A DNA stretch of 64,000 bases from Macropodus opercularis (GCA_030770545.1 CM061106.1:17381001-17445000), one strand, 5' to 3'; counted from the first letter of the stretch, positions 11,821 through 21,536 are shown. Made by a program: numbers and translations. Notes: generated from the sequence alone by a model not told the origin.

Positions 11821-11893
11821 TGCCTGAGCAGGGACTTGAACCCTGGGCCCTCAGATTAAAAGTCTGATGCTCTACCGACTGAGCTACACAGGC
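11821..11893 (-). tRNA. tRNA-Lys(TTT)
   Basis: Partner of 3881. Confidence 0.92.
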
Positions 11894-12614
11894 TTCACGC
11901 TACAAACCCTCTAGAGGGAGAAAGTACGCAATAGAGGAAGTAACTTATACTTCAGCGAGAGCAACCTCCATAGAAGGCCGGGTCAAATACTGTTGGTCAT
12001 GCCCCACCTGTGCCTGGAACCCGCTTGATACATCAGTGCCCGAGTAGGTAGAAGAACACCGGGCCTTTTGACAGGTGGTATTTGTCTTTATCGTAGGGCA
12101 AAAATTAATGACACGTTTGTCACCTGTTGACATGCCAGCACCAGGGTTCACAACACTGGTGGTATAGTCACAACCACAGATCCCTCCAAAGTAGTTGTGC
12201 TGTGTTTGTGTTTGGACTCGACCTTGAAAGTCACAAGTTGCTGGAACGAATGGCCCCTCGTCTTTCAGCTGTGGCAGTGCGACCACTCCTGCGTGTAGTG
12301 CTAATGGAGCAGCGACCCGTCCGTGGTGTACGCAGCCTCTCGCTCGATAAAGTCTTCCAGACGGATAGAATAAAACTGAGGTGGACGGCTTGTGTGGGTA
12401 AACCCCTGGCCTCATTGCGCATAGGTAAAAGTCCTGTCATCACTAGAGACTTTACTCGTGCTCTCTGCCTCTCATTCACCACACGTAAGAAGCCTTTGCG
12501 TTCTAGTCCGGCAAATGAAAGAGTTCAGTAATGGAAACGGGCATTCTGGGAGGTTAGTCTTGCGGCATTGTACGGTTTCTGTCACGTGCCCATAGGGCGA
12601 TGCCGGGCTTTCGA

Positions 12615-12686
12615 GCATCGGTGGTATAAAGTTGAGAATAAGTGCTTCCCAAGCAGTGGATCCAGGTTGGATTCTTGGCCAACGCA
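12615..12686 (+). pseudogene. tRNA-Gly(CCC)-like pseudogene
   Basis: Partner of 4675. Confidence 0.85.
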
Positions 12687-12864
12687 GTGTCGGAGGAATG
12701 TCACGTCAGTTCCCTTTTCGACTCAGACTGCAATTGAAACGTGCGATACATTCTGCTGGACGTGTAAGAAAGCACAAAGGGCCCGACGTCGCATGTTCTT
12801 ACGTTACAGCGGCAAACCAGACTTAATGTTGAACGTATTGTACTGACCCTCGGCTAATTGGTTT

Positions 12865-12936
12865 TTCCCTGACAGGGAATCGAACCCGGGCCGCGGCGGT
12901 GAGAGCGCCGAATCCTAGCCACTAGACCACCAGGGA
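12865..12936 (-). tRNA. tRNA-Glu(CTC)
   Basis: CTC copy with C50:U64 but a normal T loop, unlike its partner at 4925. Confidence 0.92.
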
Positions 12937-13228
12937 GAAGGTACGAGCGCCTGGCAAATTCCTCGGACGATAGCTTCGACGTGGAAGTCTTCCTGGGGAA
13001 AATGGAGTTTCTCTGTCCCCCTGGTTCCATCGGAGAAAACAGCGTTGACATGTTCCCAACAATTGACGAACCAGCCGTTGGAACAAAGAGGACCTTAATG
13101 GGGTTTCTTGAATGCGTGCAAAGACTCTGAAGGAGACCTGATTTGAGCTGGTTTCACAACACTGGTGGTATAGTGACGACCTTGGGTGCCTTCAAAGTCA
13201 CTAGTGAGCTGCAGAAAACAGGTAACTT

Positions 13229-13301
13229 TGCCTGAGCAGGGACTTGAACCCTGGGCCCTCAGATTAAAAGTCTGATGCTCTAACGACTGAGCTACACAGG
13301 C
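13229..13301 (-). tRNA. tRNA-Lys(TTT), D-loop variant
   Basis: Carries the same G19 loss as 5289. Confidence 0.75.
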
Positions 13302-14022
13302 TTCACGCTACAAACCCTCTAGAGGGAGAAAGTACGCAATAGAGGAAGTAACTTATACTTCAGCGAGAGCAACCTCCATAGAAGGCCGGTTCAAATACTG
13401 TTGGTCATGCCCCACCTGTGCCTGGAACCCGCTTGATACATCAGTGCCCGAGTAGGTAGAAGAACACCGGGCCTTTTGACAGGTGGTATTTGTCTTTATC
13501 GTAGGGCAAAAATTAATGACACGTTTGTCACCTGTTGACATGCCAGCACCAGGGTTCACAACACTGGTGGTATAGTCACAACCACAGATCCCTCCAAAGT
13601 AGTTGTGCTGTGTTTGTGTTTGGACTCGACCTTGAAAGTCACAAGTTGCTGGAACGAATGGCCCCTCGTCTTTCAGCTGTGGCAGTGCGACCACTCCTGC
13701 GTGTAGTGCTAATGGAGCAGCGACCCGTCCGTGGTATACGCAGCCTCTCGCTCGATAAAGTCTTCCAGACGGATAGAATAAAACTGAGGTGGACGGCTTG
13801 TGTGGTTAAAACCCTGGCCTCATTGCGCATAGGTAAAAGTCCTGTCATCACTAGAGACTTTACTCGTGCTCTCTGCCTCTCATTCACCACACGTAAGAAG
13901 CCTTTGCGTTCTAGTCCGGCAAATGAAAGAGTTCAGTGATGGAAACGGGCATTCTGGGAGGTTAGTCTTGCGGCATTGTACGGTTTCTGTCACGTGCCGA
14001 TAGGGCGATGCCGGGCTTTCGA

Positions 14023-14094
14023 GCATCGGTGGTATAAAGTTGAGAATAAGTGCTTCCCAAGCAGTGGATCCAGGTTGGATTCTTGGCCAACGCA
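14023..14094 (+). pseudogene. tRNA-Gly(CCC)-like pseudogene
   Basis: Partner of 6083; last Gly-like copy of array 1. Confidence 0.85.
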
Positions 14095-14266
14095 GTGTCG
14101 GAGGAATGTCACGTCAGTTCCCTTTTCGACTCAGACTGCAATTGAAACGTGCGATACATTCTGCTGGACGTGTAAGAAAGCACAAAGGGCCCGACGTCGC
14201 ATGTTCTTCTGTTACAGCGGCAAACCAGATTTGAACGTATTGGACTGACCCTCGGCTAAATGGTTT

Positions 14267-14338
14267 TTCACTGACCGGGAATCGAACCCGGGCCACGGCG
14301 GTGAAAGCGCCGAATCCTAGCCACTAGACCACCAGTGA
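14267..14338 (-). tRNA. tRNA-Glu(TTC) with A3:U70 pair
   Basis: Same gene as 6327, including the paired double change at 3:70 and the TTC anticodon. Confidence 0.92.
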
Positions 14339-14903
14339 GAAAGTACGAGCACTGGGCAAATTCCTTGGATGATAGCTTCTACGTGGAAGTCTTCCTGGAG
14401 AAAATGGAGTTTCTCTGTCCCCCTGGTTCCATCGGAGAAAACAGCGTTGACATGTTCCCAACAATTGACGAACCAGCCGTTGGAACAAAGACGACCTTAA
14501 TGGGGTTTCTTGAATGCATGCAAAGACTCTGACGGAGACCTGATTTGAGCTGGTTTCACAACACTGGTGGTATAGTGACGACCAGTGCGACCACTCCTGC
14601 GTGTAGTGCTAATGGAGCAGCAACCCGTCCGTGGTGTACGCAGCCTCTCGCTCGATAAAGTCTTCCAGACGGATGGAATAAAACTGAGGTGGACGGCTTA
14701 TGTGGTTAAACCCCTGGCCTCATTGCGCATAGGTAAAAGTCCTGTCATCACTAGAGACTTTACTCGTGCTCTCTGCCTCTCATTCACCACACGTAAGAAG
14801 CCTTTGCGTTCTAGTCCGGCAAATGAAAGAGTTCAGTGATGGAAACGGGCATTCTGGGAGGTTATTCTTGCGGCATTGTACGGTTTCTGTCACGTGCCCA
14901 TGT

Positions 14904-14932
14904 GCAGCGGTGAAAGCGCAGAATCTTAGCCA
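14904..14932 (-). pseudogene. tRNA-Glu(TTC) fragment at right end of array 1
   Basis: About 29 nt covering the end of the D arm and the anticodon arm (GCGCTTTCACCGC) of a Glu gene. It is joined on the left directly to the upstream block of the Gly-like gene and on the right to single-copy DNA. It marks the array edge. Confidence 0.75.
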
Positions 14933-16529
14933 GATTGTTTAGCTAAAACGCCCTAAACCGATTCCCATTTATTTTCAATGGTTGTGCTAAACCACTACGG
15001 ATGCGATATACTTCCGGCCGCTAGTATGGGTTTCTGTACAAACCGGTTGTGACGTCGCCTTTTCAGCTGGTCAAGGAACTGACCAAATGACAGATTTTGT
15101 GAGGGAGTCCATTCATGGTTTTCCCGAATTACGCCCTTTACTGCCGTAAAGCTTGAAGTTAACACCGCGGATTCGGGGGGAACCGGCGATTGGTCGGCGC
15201 GTTTTGTTTTTTTATCTTCGCCGTACGTGGCCGGTCGCTCACCGTTTGTCACATGGTAACGTGGAAGCACCGCTCGATCCGCAAGCTCGGTATTCGATTA
15301 AAAGTACTTCACAGTTTGTGATGAAAAAACGCCAGACAAACGATCAAATGTGCAGATTATTTAAGGGAAAGTGAAGAGTAACACTGATCCAGGAAATTAA
15401 CACGTGTTATTTAAGCAGAGGGCTTAGTTGTAAACGTGTGTAGGTGTTTGAAATGCATCAAACCCTTTGTCTTTGCTACTGTAGTTTAATATGTGAAAGC
15501 CTTATAGTGGCAGGGTTCAACCTTTGAGAATTAAATAGTTTTTTTGCTGCAGTTTTCTCCATCCATGTGTCTGTTATGTTCTTTTGCTACATTATTATAG
15601 TTTAGCAGACTGTGTGAATGAAACAGTCAGATAGTCACATAGAAAAAGTATAAAAGGACTAGTGTTGATATTTTTTGTTACCCAGTGACACCACACACAT
15701 CACTGTGTTGTATTAACATTACATATTTATGTGTATGTTAAAGTATTTCCTATCCCAACAGGTGAAACATCAGGGACAGCAGGAATGATGGCTACACTGC
15801 CTTCATACTTAGGAAAAGCTGTGGTTCTGGAACAAAGATGCACAAGCTGCAGCTATATATGGAAAACAAGCAGCACACGCCTCAGTGATGACACATCCAA
15901 TCCGATCCCATGGAAGCCACGGGTGGGTCTTGAGTTTTTAAAATGATATCATTTCTATTTTCTCTGGTAGAAGTACAAAATATTTGAGTACACAAAGATG
16001 TCACAGCTAAATGTCTGTCTGTGTCACAGAGATGGATAAGGACGAAGAGCTGGAGAGGGCTACGCTCAATACAAAACAATCTTCACACAACAGTAAGTCA
16101 ACATTTATTTTAATTTTGAAAACAGTTCAGCTCAAGTGAAGTCTTTTTTTGCAAACAAACACTCTACCTGATACTTGTTTCCACTTCGCTGCTGCTGCAT
16201 CCGAAACCTCCAGACAATCAAAGGCTTCAAGAGAAGAACGATGAAATATGTTGCACGAATCGTCAGCTCTGGGATAATGAGCTGCTCTCCCACTGAAGCA
16301 TGAGTTCTATCTTCTGGTTCTGTTTGTCGTCCTAGTGACTAAGAATCAGTTCATCGCTTCATGGGGGTGAGTATTAATCTCCTTATGTGGTTGAAATGAT
16401 GAAGTGTGAACTGCTTTGAATACTAACACGTGATGGCATGTGTTTGCTGTGTCCCACGTTACTTTCCCTGCTCACATTTAATTGTAATAGTTGTCACAAT
16501 TAAATATTGATTCATTTAATATTAAATTC
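14933..16529. other. Single-copy DNA between arrays 1 and 2 (left part)
   Basis: Shows no array sequence, RNA gene or recognisable protein domain. Exon-like segments at 15762-15922 and 16030-16092 are described with the candidate gene. The rest is AT-rich without visible structure. Confidence 0.5.
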
Positions 16530-16925
16530 TAGGGGTGAGCGAGTACAGCATTATCTGTATCTGTTATTTTTTTATATTTTAATTGTCTGTTGACCATATG
16601 AATTATCTGTATCTGTATCTGTACTCGGACTGGGTGTGGCCTAACACGGAAGTAGGTGGAGTTTGTCTATTCTCTGTATCACTCATTATTCTGTATCACT
16701 GATCATAAGAGGGAGAGAGAGAGTGTTTGTTTGTGCGTGTAGCTTAATTTGTAATATTATTTATACCACTACTACCTTTATATTTTATGAAATACAGCAA
16801 AAAAGTATCAGACACTTACTTCACACACAGTGTGTGAAGTAAAAAAAAACTGGTTAGAGCCAGCTGACTTAAAAATAAACTGACAATGGCATACTCGTTT
16901 CAGCCGAGTATCCGGCTCATCTCTA
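16530..16925. mobile_element. Non-autonomous hAT-type DNA transposon (396 bp)
   Basis: The termini TAGGGGTGAG and CTCATCTCTA are imperfect inverted repeats, flanked on both sides by the 8-bp duplication TTAAATTC (16522-16529 and 16926-16933), the size made by hAT transposases. It contains no transposase frame. Inside are repeated TATCTG motifs and a 27-nt near-perfect palindrome at 16816-16842. Confidence 0.85.
16816..16842. repeat. Palindrome inside the hAT element
   Basis: Thirteen-base arms (TTACTTCACACAC and its complement) flank a single central A and could form a strong hairpin. Confidence 0.8.
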
Positions 16926-16933
16926 TTAAATTC

Positions 16934-18457
16934 CATTAAAATGTAAATGTTATTAATGTATTTTATTCTACTTTTTAGCTCATTTATTGAAATGTTAGTG
17001 TCCTATTCATGTGTTACAGATAAACCATCGATTAATTCTATTTTTTCATTCTTTTCATCCAGTCAGTCCACCTAAAAAGACGCCTGTGCCACTTCCAAAA
17101 CAGTTCGAGTTTCTTGTGCCAGAAGTACCAGGTGAGTAGTTGCGTTTCAAAACATATTTCTTTAATGGACAACATTGTACATTCTGGTCACACGAACAAA
17201 ACATTTGGCTAGAAGCATAAATATAAATAAACACAAATATAAATGGGCCAGCATTGTTCTGCTGTGCAGCTTTTGGTCATAACAGCTACAGCCCAAGGGC
17301 CAAACTGGTGTGACTGGTCAACCTCTGCTGCAGCCTCCACCTGCAAAGAGAGCACAAAGGAAGTGTTAAAATAGTTGATTTGGTTGTGCACATGCTAAAG
17401 AGGTAAACTCAAGTCTCACAGTCTTCTTGTCATTGTTGTAATTTTACTAGGCCATCACCATCTGCCCCCAGAGAAAAAGAACTGAGCCTCGGTCCACAGG
17501 ACGCACGTGTCACTTTTGAAACATGTAACTGAAACAGGCCTAAATAGCCTCCACATTCACACCAGCTTTCCTGGAAAGTACGTTTACCGCTGTTGAGATG
17601 CTCCGAAAGTCCCAGCTCTGTGCGTTTGTTTAATGATGAGGAGAAGCGGCTGATGAATTCAATCTGACTTTTATTTTGCACTTGAAGAATAATAATTGTA
17701 CAGGCCTTGGTCAGTCTGTCTCTATTCCATACAGCATATAGTCAGGGCCCGAAGTCTGACGCTGTCTGTCCCTTGACCCACACTTTTATAGTAGACAGAG
17801 CATCTTTCAGTTGTGAAACAGGATCCTGATGACGTGGTCTGGTGTTCGTCTCCTTGGATGCTCTACGTCCCCTCGGTGGTCACAGTTACTGTGTGGCCCC
17901 GTGTTCTGTGGATTTAAGCACATCTCCTTCTACACACATTCACCCAGTCGCCCTTGTTCGGGCATGTTTCACTTACATGCAACTCGTCTGCACTTTTCCT
18001 AACATCTTGCTCTCCACATACTGTTTAATGAACTGTGACTAGCTGTTCTACTCTACTACTCTCTAAACTTGATGTGATTTAAACTGTACTTTAATTCCGC
18101 TTGTTCTGTTTTCTGCCTGCATCCTACTATCTAAGCTTTTAACTATTTACATTCCTTCACTGCCTTGTCTTATCATTTTATAAAGAAAAAGGCATAAAGA
18201 GGATTGTAATATTGTATTGATATTGTATTGCTTTCATGTATGTATGTATAAGTTTGATTATGTTCATTAAATAGTTTACATGAATATTGTCTCTAAATCT
18301 CCTTATAAATGAATGGTGTATTTGACATGCTAATAGTACTACTACTAATCATAAAAAGAGTAAAACAAGTCAGTACACCTGGTACACCAAGTACACCAAG
18401 TCAGCTGTTAAAACATTAGAATTTATCAGTAACCTTTAATCATGTCGCACAAACTTT
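16934..18457. other. Single-copy DNA between arrays 1 and 2 (right part)
   Basis: Apart from the exon-like segment at 17063-17131 I see no gene. A minus-strand open stretch at 17209-17391 follows a possible splice acceptor but has no known domain. The remainder is AT-rich. Confidence 0.45.
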
Positions 18458-18482
18458 GCCATGACTGGGAATCGAACCGGGA
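18458..18482 (-). pseudogene. tRNA 3'-end fragment, isotype unclear
   Basis: A T-arm-like sequence (TTCGATT loop in GGTTCGATTCCC) with a following acceptor-like strand. The 5' half is missing. It lies just outside array 2. Confidence 0.4.
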
Positions 18483-18574
18483 TACAGGGAGCAGTTCGGC
18501 ACCCTGGAGAGAGAGAGAGAGTGCTGCAATTTGATTGGCTGAAAGTCTGTGCCAGCTATTCACGACAGGCCCCC

Positions 18575-18606
18575 GCGGGCCCCGGGTTCGATTCCCGGCC
18601 AATGCA
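18575..18606 (+). pseudogene. tRNA-Gly 3'-half fragment at left end of array 2
   Basis: Variable region, T arm (CCGGG TTCGATT CCCGG) and acceptor 3' strand CCAATGCA of a Gly gene with no 5' half. The downstream flank is the normal array 2 Gly flank, so the array edge falls inside a tRNA gene. The T loop TTCGATT looks more ancestral than the TTCAATT of the array copies. Confidence 0.75.
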
Positions 18607-18736
18607 GAGGACAGGGACTGCTGTCCCCATTTATCAAGTCGGCAGAACAAAGCTTCTCCTGTACTTCTAAGTGGACGCGGCAAGTTGCAGAAGGTAATCA
18701 GATTTAGTCTTTAACATAGTGGACTCAACCGCGGCT

Positions 18737-18740
18737 AAAA
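18737..18740 (-). terminator. Pol III T4 terminator of array 2 Glu(TTC)
   Basis: On the minus strand TTTT begins 5 nt after the Glu discriminator base. It is retained in every unit. Confidence 0.65.
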
Positions 18741-18745
18741 CGGCA

Positions 18746-18817
18746 TTCCCTGACCGGGAATCGAACCCGGGCCGCGGCAGTGAAAGTGCCGAATCCTAGC
18801 CACTAGACCACCAGGGA
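18746..18817 (-). tRNA. tRNA-Glu(TTC)
   Basis: A 72-nt cloverleaf with acceptor TCCCTGG/TCAGGGA, anticodon loop CTTTCAC (TTC) on a fully paired CGGCA/TGCCG stem, T arm CCGGG TTCGATT CCCGG and discriminator A. It decodes GAA. Both internal promoter boxes look intact and a T4 run follows, so it is probably active. Confidence 0.95.
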
Positions 18818-19221
18818 GACGGCGCTGGTGACTGGCACCTTCCTCGGGCAATCGAGGATCCCATCTAAATGGAAATCTTTCTGGGAAAGAACCGGGTTTC
18901 TCTAATTCCCTGGTTCCAATGAAGAAAACAGGTTAGACCTTTCCAAACCAGCTTGTGAAACAAAGCACACTTTACTGTGGTTCCTTGAGTGCATGCAAAC
19001 ACGTTGAAAGTGACATGCTTGTTACCAGGTTTCACAAAACTGGTAGCATGGTGACGAGCATAGGTGCCTTCACAGTAATTGCGCTGTGTTTGACAGAACA
19101 GGAGGAGGTTTTAGTGACGCCTTGGGGAGAAAAGCACGCAAAGCTCTGTTGGCAACAGCACGTCGAAGCGATTTTCGACGTCACCTCCCAACACTAAAGA
19201 CCTGCAGAAATAAGGTGCCTT

Positions 19222-19294
19222 CGCCTGAGTAGGGACTTGATACTTGGACACTCAGACGAAAAGTCTGATGCTCTACCGACTCAGGTAGCCAGGC
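19222..19294 (-). pseudogene. tRNA-Lys(TTT) pseudogene, full length
   Basis: A 73-nt Lys-derived body. The acceptor is nearly intact, but the D arm reads ACCTGAG, the anticodon loop is CTTTTCG (A37 lost) and the T arm no longer pairs and lacks TTC. No T4 run follows. It is the decayed counterpart of the intact Lys genes of arrays 1 and 3. Confidence 0.85.
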
Positions 19295-19448
19295 TTCACG
19301 CCGTAAGCCCTCTACAGATGAGAAGTACATAACGCAACAGAGGTAGTCTCTAAACTTCACAACAAATCTTTTCTTTAGACTCCACAGTGCAGAAACGCTT
19401 TGGAACCAGGTGTTTCCTCTTGCCAATGCAACGTTTGGAGGTAACTGT

Positions 19449-19454
19449 CACGTG
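19449..19454 (+). promoter_or_regulatory. CACGTG palindrome upstream of Gly(GCC)
   Basis: Lies 26 nt upstream of the Gly gene, the same spacing as in array 1, within a conserved GTCACGTGCCCATA block. Confidence 0.4.
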
Positions 19455-19480
19455 CCCATAAGGCAATGACAGGCTTTCAA

Positions 19481-19552
19481 GCATTGGTGGTATAGTGGTG
19501 AGAATAGCTGCTTGCCAAGCAGTTGACCCGGGTTCAGTTCCCGGCCAATGCA
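19481..19552 (+). tRNA. tRNA-Gly(GCC)
   Basis: A 72-nt cloverleaf with perfect acceptor GCATTGG/CCAATGC and anticodon loop TTGCCAA (GCC) on a GCTGC/GCAGT stem. The body resembles vertebrate Gly(TCC) rather than usual Gly(GCC), which suggests an anticodon change at position 34. This copy has T loop TTCAGTT, losing A58, so its B box is weaker than in copies with TTCAATT. Confidence 0.88.
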
Positions 19553-19574
19553 GAGGACAGGGACTGCTGCCCCC

Positions 19575-19580
19575 TTTTTT
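19575..19580 (+). terminator. Pol III T6 terminator of Gly(GCC)
   Basis: A run of six T starts 23 nt after the tRNA end and is kept in all units. Confidence 0.65.
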
Positions 19581-19686
19581 CAAGGCGGCGGACCCAAGCT
19601 TCTCCTGTACTTCTAGGTGGACGCGGCAAGTTGCAGAAGATAATCAGATTTACTCTTTAACTTACTGGACTCAACTGCGGCCGAAA

Positions 19687-19717
19687 CGGCTTTCCTTCGG
19701 CGGGAATCGAACCAAGG
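19687..19717 (-). pseudogene. tRNA-Glu 3'-end remnant
   Basis: Aligns with the 3' end of the Glu gene and its flank (CGGC then TTCC, GGGAATCGAACC) but has no anticodon half. It recurs in every array 2 unit about 135 bp after Gly(GCC), a second decayed Glu position per unit. Confidence 0.55.
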
Positions 19718-19751
19718 AACTCACTGAACTTCACAACAAATCTTTTTTTTT

Positions 19752-19963
19752 TGGACTCCGCAGTTCCAAAACGCTTCCGGATCTGCCAAAGTGCTCTTCT
19801 GCAGTGCGCCTGAACTAGGAGCCCCATTTTTTACGCGCCCCTTCAAGCTGGAGGTGGACGCGAGTGGGTAGGGTGCCGGGGCTTTAACTTCTGCAAGAGG
19901 ATTAGCAGGGCACAGGCTACTTTTCCAAAAAATTCAAACACCAGGCTCAGTATAGCACAATAG
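19752..19963 (+). mobile_element. Ty3/gypsy RNase H fragment inside array unit (copy 1)
   Basis: The translation contains LFCSAPELGAPFF and RPFKLEVDASGYGAGA, the start of the RNase H domain of fish Ty3/gypsy polyproteins. Only about 70 residues survive. This copy has a stop (GGGTAGGG) after LEVDASG and a frame disruption near the tract of T. The fragment must predate amplification, since it recurs in every unit. Confidence 0.75.
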
Positions 19964-20293
19964 AGCCAGTGGCAGCTACAGTGCAGTTACCTGCATTTCC
20001 CTAAGGAGCGTTTGTTCCTTAGTGTATTCGCACTTGTTGTGGGCCTTGTGCCTATATTCTGTTTGTTTTGGGACCTTCTGTAAAGTAGGGGTGAGCTGCC
20101 ATTTTCTTTGGATGAGGTTACGTCTTCTCTGGTGTGCACTTATTACTTGGCTTAGTGTGTGCTGGTTTGGGGAGAACGGGTTTGGAATAACCTGGTCACA
20201 TTCATGTGTTACGCGCCCTACCTAGATGGGGACGTGACAGAGCTCAGTGATGCAATCTGGGAACGTCCTCTTGCGGCGTTTGGAGTAATCTGT

Positions 20294-20299
20294 CACGTC
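20294..20299 (+). promoter_or_regulatory. CACGTC variant element upstream of Gly(CCC)
   Basis: The upstream block is kept 26 nt before Gly(CCC) but reads CACGTC, so the palindrome is lost in the CCC-type flanks. Confidence 0.35.
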
Positions 20300-20325
20300 C
20301 CCATAGGGCAAGGGCACGCTTTTAA

Positions 20326-20397
20326 GCATTGGTGGTATGGTGGTGAGAATAGCTGCTTCCCAAGCAGTTGACCCGGGTTCAATTCCCGGCCAATGCA
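20326..20397 (+). tRNA. tRNA-Gly(CCC), G14
   Basis: Same body as Gly(GCC) with anticodon loop TTCCCAA (CCC) and T loop TTCAATT. The A box reads TGGTATGGTGG, so the conserved A14 that pairs with U8 is G. Activity is uncertain, though the other stems are perfect and a T5 run follows. Confidence 0.85.
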
Positions 20398-20419
20398 GAG
20401 GACAGGCACAACTGCCCCC

Positions 20420-20424
20420 TTTTT
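20420..20424 (+). terminator. Pol III T5 terminator of Gly(CCC)
   Basis: Five T begin 23 nt after the tRNA end and are kept in the CCC-type flanks. Confidence 0.6.
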
Positions 20425-20530
20425 CAAGTCAGCGGACCAAAGCTTCTCCTGCACCTCTAAGCAAGCAAGTTGCAGAAGGTAATCAGATTTAGTCTTTAAC
20501 GTACTGGACTCAACCGCGGCTAAAACGGCA

Positions 20531-20602
20531 TTCCCTGACCGGGAATCGAACCCGGGCCGCGGCAGTGAAAGTGCCGAATCCTAGCCACTAGACCACCAGG
20601 GA
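20531..20602 (-). tRNA. tRNA-Glu(TTC)
   Basis: Identical to the copy at 18746; its 3' end faces the Gly(CCC) gene 133 bp to the left. Confidence 0.95.
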
Positions 20603-21006
20603 GACGGCGCTGGTGACTGGCACCTTCCTCGGGCAATCGAGGATCCCATCTAAATGGAAATCTTTCTGGGAAAGAACCGGGTTTCTCTAATTCCCTGGTT
20701 CCAATGAAGAAAACAGGTTAGACCTTTCCAAACCAGCTTGTGAAACAAAGCACACTTTACTGTGGTTCCTTGAGTGCATGCAAACACGTAGAAAGTGACA
20801 TGTTTGTTACCAGGTTTCACAAAACTGGTAGCATGGTGACGAGCATAGGTGCCTTCACAGTAATTGCGTTGTGTTTGACAGAACAGGAGGAGGTTTTAGT
20901 GACGCCTTGGGGAGAAAAGCACGCAAAGCTCTGTTGGCAACAGCACGTCGAAGCGATTTTCGACGTCACCTCCCAACACTAAAGACCTGCAGAAATAAGG
21001 TGCCTT

Positions 21007-21079
21007 CGCCTGAGTAGGGACTTGACACTTGGACACTCAGACGAAAAGTCTGATGCTCTACCGACTCAGGTAGCCAGGC
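21007..21079 (-). pseudogene. tRNA-Lys(TTT) pseudogene, full length
   Basis: One of the four copies without the 8-bp deletion. Confidence 0.85.
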
Positions 21080-21265
21080 TTCACGCCGTAAGCCCTCTAC
21101 AGATGAGAAGTACATAACGCAACAGAGGTAGTCTCTAAACTTCACAACAAATCTTTTCTTTAGACTCCACAGTGCAGAAACGCTTTGGAACCAGGTGTTT
21201 CCTCTTGCCAATGCAACGTTTGGAGGTAACTGTCACGTGCCCATAAGGCAATGACAGGCTTTCAA

Positions 21266-21337
21266 GCATTGGTGGTATAGTGGTGAGAATAGCTGCTTGC
21301 CAAGCAGTTGACCCGGGTTCAATTCCCGGCCAATGCA
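21266..21337 (+). tRNA. tRNA-Gly(GCC)
   Basis: T loop TTCAATT keeps A58; all stems pair. Confidence 0.93.
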
Positions 21338-21536
21338 GAGGACAGGGACTGCTGCCCCCTTTTTTCAAGGCGGCGGACCCAAGCTTCTCCTGTACTTCTA
21401 GGTGGACGCGGCAAGTTGCAGAAGATAATCAGATTTACTCTTTAACTTACTGGACTCAACTGCGGCCGAAACGGCTTTCCTTCGGCGGGAATCGAACCAA
21501 GGAACTCACTGAACTTCACAACAAATCTTTTTTTTT

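Larger units (their letters stand above)
7941..14902. repeat. Higher-order repeat of array 1, copy 2 (incomplete at right end)
   Basis: Second copy of the 7940-bp block, broken off within its final short unit just after the CACGTG element, where a Glu remnant and then single-copy DNA follow. Confidence 0.9.
1..14932. repeat. tRNA array 1: tandem 1408-bp units (Gly-like / Glu / Lys)
   Basis: The same 1408-bp sequence recurs with very few differences. Each unit has, in order, a degenerate Gly-like gene (+), a Glu gene (-) and a Lys gene (-), so the Gly and Glu 3' ends face each other about 180 bp apart. A unit near 6083-6982 is shortened to 900 bp by a deletion joining at about 6642 that removes the Lys gene. 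The left end lies outside the window; the right end is inside a Glu remnant at 14904-14932. Two further Gly-like 5' scraps (around 997-1016 and 1397-1411) sit in each spacer. Confidence 0.95.
15762..17131 (+). other. Weak candidate for a three-exon gene
   Basis: Three segments have plausible splice sites: 15762-15922 (AG before, GTGGGT after), 16030-16092 (AG / GTAAGT) and 17063-17131 (AG after a pyrimidine tract / GTGAGT). Spliced in this order they stay open in one frame, and the second and third are multiples of three (63 and 69 nt). The first segment encodes a Cys-x2-Cys pair. No start codon, stop codon or known domain is evident. The second intron contains a hAT element. This could be chance; it is not called as a gene. 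Confidence 0.25.

Noticed and set aside
1..14839. Repeated open frames of 83-156 codons on both strands in array 1, and their array 3 equivalents
   Set aside because: They overlap each other on opposite strands, run through tRNA genes, have no domain or ribosome-start context, and recur only because the DNA repeats.
16336..16366. A further tiny exon of the candidate gene between AG and GTGAGT
   Set aside because: It introduces a stop in the frame shared by the other three segments.
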